Of a DNA stretch of 64,000 nucleotides, positions 8,954 through 17,474 are shown one piece after another. Under the pieces are notes generated by a model, which was given only the letters and a program-made list of their open reading frames with translations, was not told the DNA's origin and searched no databases. Numbering within the stretch: the first letter of the stretch is position 1; every line of letters begins with the position of its first letter. Source of the DNA: CBDCZY01 sp965224745 (GTDB lineage: Bacteria; Pseudomonadota; Gammaproteobacteria; Methylococcales; Methylomonadaceae); NCBI GenBank assembly GCA_965224745.1, contig CBDCZY010000009.1, positions 124,001 to 188,000 of the forward strand, in the 5' to 3' direction. Made by a program: the position numbers and the translations under genes.

Positions 8954-9859
8954 CTACTTTTTGTTAGATAGCGCATCCTGCAAGGCGTCTTCTAATGAAG
9001 CAAAACGAAACTGAAAACCCGCCTTTTGCAATTTAGCTGGTAGCACCTTCTGACCTTTAACTAATAAGTCTGATAGCTCACCTAACAAAATTCTTAGCAC
9101 CCATCCAGGAATATGAAAAAACGCAGGCCTATGCAAAAGCTTCCCGAGAACTTTAGTAAACTCACGATTGGTAACGGGATTAGGTGACGTTAAATTAAAA
9201 ACACCACTTAATTCATCATTTTCCATTAACATTTTGATCATCATTATATGATCATCTAAATGAATCCACGACATCCACTGACGACCGTTACCCAGTCTGC
9301 CTCCTAAACCCCATTTAAACGGGAGCGCCATCCTCTTTAAAAAACCACCCTTTCTCCCAATAACTACGCCGGTTCGCAGGAGGCAAATACGAACACCATA
9401 TTCCTCGGCTGTATCAGCTTCTCGTTCCCAATCTCTGCAGAGCCTGTGACTGAATTCGTCATGCCCCGTTGTTGCTTCATCGACTTCTCTATCGCCTTGA
9501 TTACCATAATAGCCAATTGCCGACCCACTAATCAGAAATTGTGGTCTATGCTCGCTTTTCGCAATATAACGGATCAAGTCTCGAGTAGTATGAACCCGGC
9601 TTTTACGTAACTTTTTTTTCCTTTTTGCTGTCCAAAACCAACCAAAAATAGGTGCGCCGGCAAGATTGATGATGCCATCAAAATAATCAGAATCTGAAAC
9701 AGCCTTTAAATCTCTGCAAACATCAACTTTGCCAGAAAACATACGACGCACTTTGCGTGGACTTCTGGTAAGTGCTGTTATTTCATAATTATTTGCTAGT
9801 AATAGTCTGCAAAGCTCTGATCCTATAAAGCCTGTAGCACCAGTAATCAGCAGTTTCAA
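8954..9859 (-). CDS. TIGR01777-family (YfcH-like) NAD-dependent epimerase
   Basis: A protein of about 301 residues of the atypical SDR group represented by E. coli YfcH. The Rossmann glycine motif is at the very start (LLITGATGFIGSELC), followed by DGIINLAGAPI, SGSAIGYYG (the catalytic region, with a YYG motif) and a DUF1731-like end (KVLPAKLQKAGFQFRF). The substrate is unknown. The frame has two TTG starts. I prefer the one at 9859 because a GGAG lies 8 nt upstream and it gives the family's usual MKLLITGATG start; the other at 9889 would add 10 residues. Confidence 0.9.
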   Translation of the reverse strand: MKLLITGATGFIGSELCRLLLANNYEITALTRSPRKVRRMFSGKVDVCRDLKAVSDSDYFDGIINLAGAPIFGWFWTAKRKKKLRKSRVHTTRDLIRYIAKSEHRPQFLISGSAIGYYGNQGDREVDEATTGHDEFSHRLCRDWEREADTAEEYGVRICLLRTGVVIGRKGGFLKRMALPFKWGLGGRLGNGRQWMSWIHLDDHIMMIKMLMENDELSGVFNLTSPNPVTNREFTKVLGKLLHRPAFFHIPGWVLRILLGELSDLLVKGQKVLPAKLQKAGFQFRFASLEDALQDALSNKK

Positions 9860-10027
9860 GTGGTTAACTCCATAAAAAATTATCTCCAAATGCAGTTAGA
9901 AATCTGCAAGAAAGGTATTGTAAAAAGATCTTGCAATTCTTTCAAATTCAATACAACAGGCTAACAAGAACTCGCAAAGATTATTCTTTTTGTTCCATGA
10001 GTGCTAATGATTTAATTCGAAAAGCTT

Positions 10028-10858
10028 TCATCCTCGCTGAGCATTAAATTGATTAATAACCGTATCTGTTATGGGGCGAATACCTCGCCATAACAGAAAA
10101 GCTTCAGCAGCCTGCTCTACTAACATCCCTAATCCGTCAACACTTGTCCGCGCATTTTGTCTTAAACCCCACCGGACAAAAGCAGTCGGTTTATTAGCGT
10201 AAGCTAAATCGTAACAAATACCCGATGGAATTAAAATACCATCAGGAATCGGTGGTAAATCATCAGACAAACTAGCCGAGGTTGCGTTAATTATAAGATC
10301 AAACGACAATCCGTGAAGTTCAGAAAAGCTACTAGCTGTAACATGATTATATTCAGCGAACTCTTCAGCAAGCAAAACTGCTTTACTAACTGTTCTATTA
10401 GCAATGACAATGCTGCTTGGTTGCCGTTTGATTAGAGGCTCAAGAATACCCCGGGTTGCACCTCCAGCACCTAGCACTAAAATAGCCGCACCCTTAAGTT
10501 TTGCGTCACAATTAGATACTAAATCGGTTATCAACCCTACACCATCGGTATTGTCACCAAACACACTGCCATCTTGCTGTAACACTAATGTATTAACTGC
10601 TTTGGCACGTTTGGCTCGATGACTAGTTTCATCAGAAAATTGCCATGCGAGTTCTTTTAAGGGTACGGTGCAATTTAAACCTTTACCACCATTAGAAAAA
10701 AAAAGCTTAACGTCACGATTAAAATTTACAGCATTGACTTGAAATGCTTCGTAGATTAAACATTGCTGGGTTTGCTCTGCAAATAAGCTATGAATGAGGG
10801 GGGATTTGCTGTGTTTAATCGGGCATCCGAAAACGGCATAATGATCTGCTTTAGTCAT
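10028..10858 (-). CDS. aroE: Shikimate dehydrogenase
   Basis: A 276-residue enzyme that reduces 3-dehydroshikimate with NADPH in chorismate synthesis. Substrate-binding motifs SKSPLIH and NCTVPLKE (catalytic Lys) lie in the N-terminal half; NADP binding is by GAGGATRGIL and the downstream ANRTVSKA. The C-terminal GLGMLVEQAAEAFLLW is typical. A membrane-protein gene ends 26 nt upstream of its start on the same strand, so they may be co-transcribed. The sequence is intact. Confidence 0.96.
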   Translation of the reverse strand: MTKADHYAVFGCPIKHSKSPLIHSLFAEQTQQCLIYEAFQVNAVNFNRDVKLFFSNGGKGLNCTVPLKELAWQFSDETSHRAKRAKAVNTLVLQQDGSVFGDNTDGVGLITDLVSNCDAKLKGAAILVLGAGGATRGILEPLIKRQPSSIVIANRTVSKAVLLAEEFAEYNHVTASSFSELHGLSFDLIINATSASLSDDLPPIPDGILIPSGICYDLAYANKPTAFVRWGLRQNARTSVDGLGMLVEQAAEAFLLWRGIRPITDTVINQFNAQRG

Positions 10859-10883
10859 TCAATATGTCTAGTTGCTGAGATTT

Positions 10884-11417
10884 TTATTTGACACGCCATT
10901 TCTCCCACATTACCGTTAATATGACGATTGTAATCGCTAGCAATAATGAATAAAAAATAAAATGGTCAAAAAATGCCGCAATTATGGCGGAAAACCCCAA
11001 GAATAACCCTGCTATGCTAAATCGCCAACCCACTCTTAACCCATCGAGAAAAGTAGCAAGCGATAAGATTAACAAAATAACGAGACCCGTGTTTTCCTCA
11101 TTTAAATGGCCTGTATAAAGCAGAACAAAAGCACCTATAACTATCAATAATGACCCTATCCAATGCAGAGCTTGCTCAAAAAACAACCGCTTTAATCGTT
11201 TATTTTTGTTCCTTAGCTGACATTTGGCAATAATCATGGCTGAAACCCAAAAAACAAATATCATGATGATCCAATACCAATAGCCGTCATCCGGTGAAAA
11301 GTCAGTAATTCCCATACCTACTAACGAAAGAATTAGTAGCAGGATCAAAATGCTTTCTTCTACTGGAAACTTCCAACCCGGTTCAGCTTCTGACAACTCA
11401 AGATTTTGATCTTTCAT
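10884..11417 (-). CDS. Hypothetical multi-pass membrane protein
   Basis: A 177-residue protein that I do not recognise. It has a charged N-terminus (KDQNLELSEAEPGWKFPVEES) and then about five to six hydrophobic segments: ILILLLILSLVGMGI, YWIIMIFVFWVSAMII, IGSLLIVIGAFVLLY, LVILLILSLATFL, AGLFLGFSAIIAAFF and FYSLLLAITIVILTV. A basic stretch (RNKNKRLKRL) between the second and third suggests a cytoplasmic loop. It is probably an inner-membrane protein made with aroE or from its own promoter. No catalytic motif is visible. Confidence 0.75.
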   Translation of the reverse strand: MKDQNLELSEAEPGWKFPVEESILILLLILSLVGMGITDFSPDDGYWYWIIMIFVFWVSAMIIAKCQLRNKNKRLKRLFFEQALHWIGSLLIVIGAFVLLYTGHLNEENTGLVILLILSLATFLDGLRVGWRFSIAGLFLGFSAIIAAFFDHFIFYSLLLAITIVILTVMWEKWRVK

Positions 11418-11523
11418 GCAAGCAGCCTCTGATTTCGATATAAAAATTAAGATGAAGATTGATACTTACTTTACATGCACAATAAGCAGATTTGTCGAAA
11501 TATTGTCTGATCAGATTAACATA

Positions 11524-12549
11524 TTAACGCCCATTAATTTCTTTTAACCATTCGGCCACCGCTCTGGCATAGTAGGTCAATATTCCATCTGCACCCGCTC
11601 GTTTGAAAGCCAACAAGGATTCTAAAACTACCGCTTTTTCGTCTAACCATCCATTTTGTGAGACGGCCTTCAGCATGGCATACTCTCCACTAACTTGATA
11701 GGCAAAAGTAGGGACTGAATAAGTTTCTTTAACCCTTCTAACAATATCTAAGTAAGGCATTCCAGGCTTTACCATCACCATGTCTGCACCTTCAATCAGA
11801 TCTTGCTCCACCTCTCTTAGCGCTTCATCTGTATTTGCCGGATCCATTTGATAGGTGGTTTTATCACCACCGGCCAAATTTTGCTGAGAGCCGACTGCGT
11901 CACGAAATGGACCATAAAAGCTTGAAGCATACTTGACTGAATACGACAAAATCAATGTATTGTAAAATTGATACTCCTCCAATGCTGACCTTATTGCTCC
12001 AATTCTGCCATCCATCATATCCGATGGTGCTATTATGTCCGACCCTGCTTCAGCGTGTGATAAGGCTTGTTTGACTAAAACTGCCACCGTTTCATCGTTG
12101 ATAACATAACCATTCCTATCAATTAAACCATCTTGCCCACTTAGCGTGAAAGGGTCCAAAGCAACATCAGAAATCACACCAAGATTGGGAAAGTTCTGTT
12201 TAATAATCTTGATTGCTTTTTGAATTAAACCATGCGGGTTGAAAGCTTCTTTTGCGTCAACCGATTTTTTTTCGTTTGGAATAACCGGAAAAATCGCAAT
12301 CGCACTAATACCTAATTCACTAATCACCTCTAAATCTCGTAACAAGAAATCCAAGCTAACCCGCTCGACCCCTGGCATAGAAGGAACTTGCTCGCTTACA
12401 CCGCTCCCCTCCATTACAAAAACCGGGTAAATCAAATCGCGGCAAGATAATTCATTTTCCCTCATTAAACCACGAGAAAATTCTTTATACCTCATTCTTC
12501 TCAATCGAGAGTAAGGATAACTTTTCTGCTGCCAAGGCGACTTTTTCAA
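11524..12549 (-). CDS. hemB: Delta-aminolevulinic acid dehydratase (porphobilinogen synthase)
   Basis: A 341-residue enzyme that joins two 5-aminolevulinate molecules to porphobilinogen in tetrapyrrole synthesis. Both Schiff-base lysines are present (SVKYASSFYGPF and MVMVKPGMPYLD). The metal site reads DVALDPFTLSGQDG, so the three cysteines of the zinc-type enzymes are replaced by Asp-type residues, as in the magnesium-responsive Pseudomonas form. hemF, a later haem gene, lies about 8 kb away in its own context. Confidence 0.97.
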   Translation of the reverse strand: MKKSPWQQKSYPYSRLRRMRYKEFSRGLMRENELSCRDLIYPVFVMEGSGVSEQVPSMPGVERVSLDFLLRDLEVISELGISAIAIFPVIPNEKKSVDAKEAFNPHGLIQKAIKIIKQNFPNLGVISDVALDPFTLSGQDGLIDRNGYVINDETVAVLVKQALSHAEAGSDIIAPSDMMDGRIGAIRSALEEYQFYNTLILSYSVKYASSFYGPFRDAVGSQQNLAGGDKTTYQMDPANTDEALREVEQDLIEGADMVMVKPGMPYLDIVRRVKETYSVPTFAYQVSGEYAMLKAVSQNGWLDEKAVVLESLLAFKRAGADGILTYYARAVAEWLKEINGR

Positions 12550-12789
12550 AATTAGTACTCCAAATTTTTTAGATTTATTGTTATTGTATCAACTCAAACA
12601 AGAATAATATGAAGTAATAATGTGGTCACAACATGATTAGGATCTATACTGTTACAACATATGCTAAGCGTTTTCTTGAATAATTATGAGGTCCTAAGAG
12701 CTATCAACATTGTTTTATAGTTCCCACTGACCCGATGACTTAGACACTCAAAAACTCTTGGCAAGTAAAAAATTAAGGAACTAACAAAG

Positions 12790-13428
12790 ATGACTTTTAA
12801 TACCAACCCATACAAAATTATCCAGGCTTTCTCTTTTTTCTTATTTTGCTTTCTTTTCTCTAATATTGTTCAATCTGATGAATTATTACCACCTCAGCAA
12901 GTAGTTAAACAAACTGCAGATGAATTCAAGGAAAAACTGAAAGATCCCTCTTTCAAAGACAATTTCTCTGAGGTAACAAGTTTTATTGATACTTCAATCA
13001 ATCCAAACGTTGATTTTGATCGCATTTCTTTTTTAGTATTAGGGAAGCTTTGGAAAAAAGCTGATGCTAACCAACGTGGCCGATTCAAAAAAGAATTCCA
13101 GTCATTATTAGTTAGAACTTATTCCAGAGCTTTTTTTGAATTAGATGATTGGTCTGTTCGTTACTTGCCCATCAAATTTAATAACAAAACATCTAAAGTT
13201 ATTGTTAAAACTGAAGTTTTACAGTCTTCAGCTCAACCAATAAAAATTGACTATCGAATGGTCAAAACAAAGGGTAAATGGAAGGTTTATGACATTATGA
13301 TTGAAGGTGTCAGTCTAGTCACAAATTACCGATCAACCTTCAAAAACGAAGTCGCCAGAAATGGTTCAGTTGAGGGTATCATTACTCGTTTGGCTGAACG
13401 GAATAAGCGTGCTTCGGAACAAATTTAA
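12790..13428 (+). CDS. MlaC/Ttg2D-like phospholipid-binding periplasmic protein (orphan)
   Basis: A 212-residue secreted protein: signal peptide FSFFLFCFLFSNIVQS, then the MlaC domain (PPQQVVKQTADEF, PNVDFDRISFLVLGKLWKKADANQRGRFKKEFQSLLVRTYSRAF, KWKVYDIMIEGVSLVTNYRSTF). MlaC carries phospholipids between the outer membrane and the MlaFEDB complex. None of mlaA, B, D, E or F is nearby, so this is an orphan or a paralogue working with another importer, for example in hopanoid or lipid traffic. An AAGGA lies 11 nt before the ATG. Confidence 0.85.
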   Translation: MTFNTNPYKIIQAFSFFLFCFLFSNIVQSDELLPPQQVVKQTADEFKEKLKDPSFKDNFSEVTSFIDTSINPNVDFDRISFLVLGKLWKKADANQRGRFKKEFQSLLVRTYSRAFFELDDWSVRYLPIKFNNKTSKVIVKTEVLQSSAQPIKIDYRMVKTKGKWKVYDIMIEGVSLVTNYRSTFKNEVARNGSVEGIITRLAERNKRASEQI

Positions 13429-13582
13429 CAATTACCAGGTAATCTGGCTGAAGTTGTTGAGGCTTTCCATAACTCAAGCAAGTAGCTCATTTTCTTATTT
13501 GTAACAATTCAGGCTTTAATCATTCCAGTTATACTGCTCTAAGTTCGCAACAAATCCACCGAAAATTATTGCATGCCTCACC

Positions 13583-13601
13583 AGGTTCCTGAACGGAACC
13601 T
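13583..13601. repeat. Inverted repeat, 7-bp stem
   Basis: AGGTTCC-TGAAC-GGAACCT, a perfect stem with a 5-nt loop, 155 bases after the mlaC-like stop. It is followed by TAAGATTATTT, a weak T-run, so a terminator for mlaC is possible but not certain. Confidence 0.4.
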
Positions 13602-13660
13602 AAGATTATTTAAAATGAATACTTTTTCCTGTAAAGGTATCAATAAGAAGGTTGAATGCC

Positions 13661-13682
13661 ACGCCTCGAAATATCGAGGCGT
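13661..13682. repeat. Inverted repeat, 9-bp GC-rich stem
   Basis: ACGCCTCGA, loop AATA, TCGAGGCGT: a perfect GC-rich stem in an AT-rich spacer. No T-run follows on either strand, so it is not a standard terminator. It could be part of a structured RNA or a protein-binding palindrome. Confidence 0.4.
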
Positions 13683-14240
13683 AAAGAGAGCAATAGCATT
13701 TTTCATACACTCCTTCCATTCAAGGCAATACGGTAACACAGTCATCGTTTTTCTCACCTGCAATCAATGGTAATAACCATAGAAACCACGTTATAAGCAT
13801 TAGCCTTTACAAGATCACTTTTCTTATTGGATAACCCAATAAAAACTTCCATTTATACCACTAGACAACACTTGGATGAATTGCCAATCAAACGACTAGC
13901 TGAATAAAATACATTTCCTAACCGCCTGTCTCAACTAGATGACATAAATTATCAATGCCAATTGCTGCGTTTGTTAACCGGTAAACTAACCAAACCGCGA
14001 CAATAATTAAAAATAGGGCTGATGTTAGTCAATCAGTGCTATTTAAACGTCCTTGCTCTCACCATTCACAATGTATAACCTCATTGGCTTATATATTATT
14101 TCCATATGTCTCTGTTTAAATGCGAATAAAGAGCTAAAAGACCAAGCCTTAAGAAATCAGAATTGTTGTCACAGCACATCAAAGTCGTAACAACCTAAAT
14201 GATTGATTCGTAATGGCGCAATTTAGCTCTTAATTCATAA

Positions 14241-15677
14241 TTAGTTTCCGTTAGCAGTATCAACCAAAAAGAAGTCATTGGTCGTGCCATCCACTGAGAA
14301 ATTACCGCCGTAAAAGTTTAGTCGAAATTGATTGGACTGCCCTAAAATGCTCCGATCAATTGCGAACTCAACAAACTTATCATTGATCGAACTAGGCACT
14401 GTTTGAACCAACGTCCACTGCCAGTCCTCTCCTGTCCCGGCATACTGATAAAGTCGATCACCTGTTAACATGTAATCTGCTCCAACGTTAACATAGTCAA
14501 GGCCCGTAGACGTCTGATAATCACTATCAATTAACACGTGCCAAGCCCAAAATTTTTCAGTATCGATAGGTTGTCGATCACGATATGCTATATAAACTTT
14601 CGCTGCATCGCTGGTAAACCAAGCTGTTTCATAATCTGCCGGTGCCGTATTTTCTCCAGGTGTATCCTGGTAAGAAGTAACGGATGACCAATCAGACGCA
14701 TTTCCATCAATTTGAATTGAAGGTCCATTGCTTGCCGGATCGACCAAAAAGAAATCATTGGTGGTACCGCCCGCATAAGTATTGCCCCCATAGAAATTCA
14801 ATCGAAATTGATTGGATTGTCCTAAAATGCTCCGATCAATTGCAAATTCTACAAACTTATTATTGATCGAACTAGACACTGTTTGAACTAACGTCCACTG
14901 CCAATCCGCTCCTGTTCCAGCATACTGGAAAAGTCGATCTCCCGTTAGCATGTAATCCGCTCCCACAGAACCGTCATTAAAGCCCGTGCTGGTTTGAGAA
15001 TCGTTGTCAATTAACACGTGCCAAGCCCAAAATTTTTCAGTATCAATGGGTTGGCGATCACGATATGCTATATAAACTTTCGCTGCATCGCTGGTAATCC
15101 AGGCTGTTTCAAAATCTGCGGGTGCAGTGTTTTCTCCAGGTGTATCTTGATAAGAAGTAACGGATGACCAATCAGACGCATTTCCATCAATTTGAATTGA
15201 AGGTCCATTGCTTGCCGGATCAACCAAAAAGAAATCATTGGCAGTACCGTCCACGGAGAAGTTTCCGCCGTAGAAATTCAATCGAAATTGATTGAATTGT
15301 CCTAAAATGCTTCGATCTATTGCTAATTCAGCAAACTTACCATTAATCGAACTAGGTACCGTTTGAACTAACGTCCACTGCCAATCCGCTCCTGTTCCAG
15401 CATACTGAAAAAGTCGATCGCCCGTTAGCATGTAATCCGCTCCCACAGAACCGTCATTATAGCCCGTGTTGGTTTGAGAATCGTTGTCGATTAATACGTG
15501 CCAAGCCCAAAATTTTTCAGTATCGATGGGCTGGCGATCACGATACGCTATATAAATTTTCCCTGCATCACTGGTAATCCAGGCTGTTTCAAAATCTGCC
15601 GGCGCTGTATTTTCTCCAGGCGTATCCTGGTAAGAAGTAACGGATGACCAATCAGACGAATTTCCATCAATTTGAAT
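14241..15677 (-). repeat. Three tandem 480-bp coding repeats
   Basis: The 3' end of the amine-oxidase-like gene has three nearly identical in-frame units with a period of exactly 480 bp; the marker ccatcaatttgaat occurs at 14704, 15184 and 15664. Each encodes about 160 residues starting IQIDGNxSDWSSVTSYQDTP and ending NDFFLVD. Identity at DNA level is high including third positions, so the copies are recent or kept alike by gene conversion. Confidence 0.9.
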
Positions 15678-17426
15678 AACATCTCCAGAATTATTGGTAT
15701 TGATAACCCAGTTAAAAGAAGAACTGCTGGTAGCTTCACCATCATTCACAGTAACCGTAGTACTATAATTTCCCTGACTACCTGAATTAATAGTACCTGA
15801 TATGACGCCAGTTGAGCCAATAATACTCAAACCTGGTGGCAGTCCGGTTGCCCCATAACTCAGCGTATTATTATCAGGATCAGTAGCGATGATAGTTAAA
15901 GAAACCGTGTCACCCACCCTGTTAGTTTGGTTTCCTGGATCAGTTATTGTCGGAGGTGAATTTGGTGACGCTGTAACAAGCCAAGTAAAGGATGCGCTGT
16001 CATTTAGCTGACCATCATCAATTGTGACGGTAACATTATTATCGCCAACACTTGAAGCATTAATTGTTCCAGAAATCACCCCTGTTGTGTTGTTAATTGA
16101 TAAACCAGCAGGCAAACCATTAGCCATATAGCTTAAAGAATCCCCGTCATTATCAGAACCACTGACAGGCAAATTAATTGTCTCTCCTACCTGATCAGTC
16201 TGATTCCCAGGGTTAATTACTGAAGGGGCCGTATTGCTTGGTTCGTTGCTGAGAGGATTGCTCGCATGCCAATCTCTTGGAACGATATGAAAATGGTTCC
16301 AATGGGCATCCATATGCGGCGCATCTTCTACTCTAGGCATATGATAAAAAGTCAAACCAACCCATACGATGATATCTTGTCCTGAAATTGACTGACCATT
16401 GACAAACTCTGCTAAGTTCCGCTTACATCCATTGGTAGTAGGATTATGTGAAGCAAATTTTTCACATGAATCACTTTTCGTGACAAAAAAATCGTTGTGT
16501 GTGAAAGGCTCGCTACTCGGCCCTTTGTCTTTGTGTCCCGATTCTGCCAATAATATTTCGAAAGATTTTTTGTGCGCATTGCTATTCGTGGAGTTTCCAT
16601 CGACAATCCGCCATGATCGTAAACTAGCTGGGTTGACTTCTCTGGCTGTTTCAGAAAAAAACTGAGTTGCAGTTCTCTGCCGCTTTCCAGATTGCAGGTT
16701 AAAATTTAATTCTTCAATAAAGTCATCAGAGCCTGAAGAGCCTAAATCGAAATCTAAGCGCCAGAAAAAATTATGTAAATGAGCAATGCCGACGCGGTTA
16801 TTACTGTCCATTATCCAGCCTCGTGTAGTATCACCACTATTGCCGAATCGTTGCAAAGAGCCAGTAGCGCCCATTGAAGGTTCGATTGTGCCATCATCGT
16901 AAAAACGCCACTGCGGTATATAATGATACGCGCCTACACTGGATACACTGAATAAACTCAAAGCGTTCCCCTGTAAGCTTTCAGAGCTCGAGTGATGAGC
17001 AAGCCCCCTATTTTCAACCTGTTGACAAATTACCTTTTTCCCTGAAAACTGTTTCAAGGAGCCGCCGGGACATTCTGCAGCTTTCAAATCATGCATATAG
17101 CCCCCACCAATACCATAGTCCGAAATATCATGATATCGAGCCCCGTTATCATCATACGGAACATGAATTTGAGCTATTGCAGCCTGGTAAAGAATTTGTT
17201 CTCTAGCCCCATTCTTTGGTGTATAAAAGACATGATGGTAAACAATTCCTTCCCGACTGCGATGCTCCCAGCACATATCCCACCGGGATTGATTCGGTAA
17301 CGTAACGTCAATATAGAATTGGTCAGAACAATGTTCTGCGGAATAAACATTCGAAAAGTACAAAAACAGACCCATGAATGACAAAAGTTTGCTAAAGGAA
17401 ATTAGCTTATTGTTTTCTGAACTCAT
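14241..17426 (-). CDS. Secreted copper-amine-oxidase-like protein with Ig-like and tandem C-terminal repeats
   Basis: A 1061-residue protein with a signal peptide (LLSFMGLFLYFSNVYSA). Residues about 30-392 align with the catalytic domain of copper amine oxidases (TPQ enzymes that deaminate primary amines with O2, giving H2O2). Compared with Arthrobacter AGAO, the base Asp298 is D100, the TPQ precursor Tyr382 is Y167, and the copper ligands His431/433/592 are H216, H218 and H362. The Y-to-HxH spacing of 49 is the same as in AGAO. The TPQ consensus NY(D/E)Y is altered to AYHY. Two Ig-like/cadherin-like domains follow (about 397-487 and 488-580), then three 160-residue repeats (584-743, 744-903, 904-1061) that resemble CBM9/DOMON-type binding modules. 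It has no N2/N3 domains. It is last in a three-gene run; the amine substrate is unknown. Confidence 0.8.
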   Translation of the reverse strand: MSSENNKLISFSKLLSFMGLFLYFSNVYSAEHCSDQFYIDVTLPNQSRWDMCWEHRSREGIVYHHVFYTPKNGAREQILYQAAIAQIHVPYDDNGARYHDISDYGIGGGYMHDLKAAECPGGSLKQFSGKKVICQQVENRGLAHHSSSESLQGNALSLFSVSSVGAYHYIPQWRFYDDGTIEPSMGATGSLQRFGNSGDTTRGWIMDSNNRVGIAHLHNFFWRLDFDLGSSGSDDFIEELNFNLQSGKRQRTATQFFSETAREVNPASLRSWRIVDGNSTNSNAHKKSFEILLAESGHKDKGPSSEPFTHNDFFVTKSDSCEKFASHNPTTNGCKRNLAEFVNGQSISGQDIIVWVGLTFYHMPRVEDAPHMDAHWNHFHIVPRDWHASNPLSNEPSNTAPSVINPGNQTDQVGETINLPVSGSDNDGDSLSYMANGLPAGLSINNTTGVISGTINASSVGDNNVTVTIDDGQLNDSASFTWLVTASPNSPPTITDPGNQTNRVGDTVSLTIIATDPDNNTLSYGATGLPPGLSIIGSTGVISGTINSGSQGNYSTTVTVNDGEATSSSSFNWVINTNNSGDVIQIDGNSSDWSSVTSYQDTPGENTAPADFETAWITSDAGKIYIAYRDRQPIDTEKFWAWHVLIDNDSQTNTGYNDGSVGADYMLTGDRLFQYAGTGADWQWTLVQTVPSSINGKFAELAIDRSILGQFNQFRLNFYGGNFSVDGTANDFFLVDPASNGPSIQIDGNASDWSSVTSYQDTPGENTAPADFETAWITSDAAKVYIAYRDRQPIDTEKFWAWHVLIDNDSQTSTGFNDGSVGADYMLTGDRLFQYAGTGADWQWTLVQTVSSSINNKFVEFAIDRSILGQSNQFRLNFYGGNTYAGGTTNDFFLVDPASNGPSIQIDGNASDWSSVTSYQDTPGENTAPADYETAWFTSDAAKVYIAYRDRQPIDTEKFWAWHVLIDSDYQTSTGLDYVNVGADYMLTGDRLYQYAGTGEDWQWTLVQTVPSSINDKFVEFAIDRSILGQSNQFRLNFYGGNFSVDGTTNDFFLVDTANGN

Positions 17427-17474
17427 AACAGATGCCTTAGATTTATAATTTTAACAAGCGAATTAAAAGATAAT

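Larger units (their letters stand above)
13429..14240. other. Long intergenic region with two strong hairpins
   Basis: About 810 bases with no convincing coding sequence. The open frames at 13573-13773 (+) and 13578-13763 (-) overlap each other and show no family pattern or good ribosome site. Two hairpins stand out: a 7-bp stem at 13583-13601 and a perfect 9-bp stem with a 4-nt loop at 13661-13682. It lies between the ends of two convergent genes, so it could hold terminators or a small RNA. Confidence 0.4.

Noticed and set aside
13573..13773. Overlapping frames on both strands between mlaC-like and the oxidase genes
   Set aside because: They overlap on opposite strands, cover the hairpins, and lack ribosome sites and family patterns.
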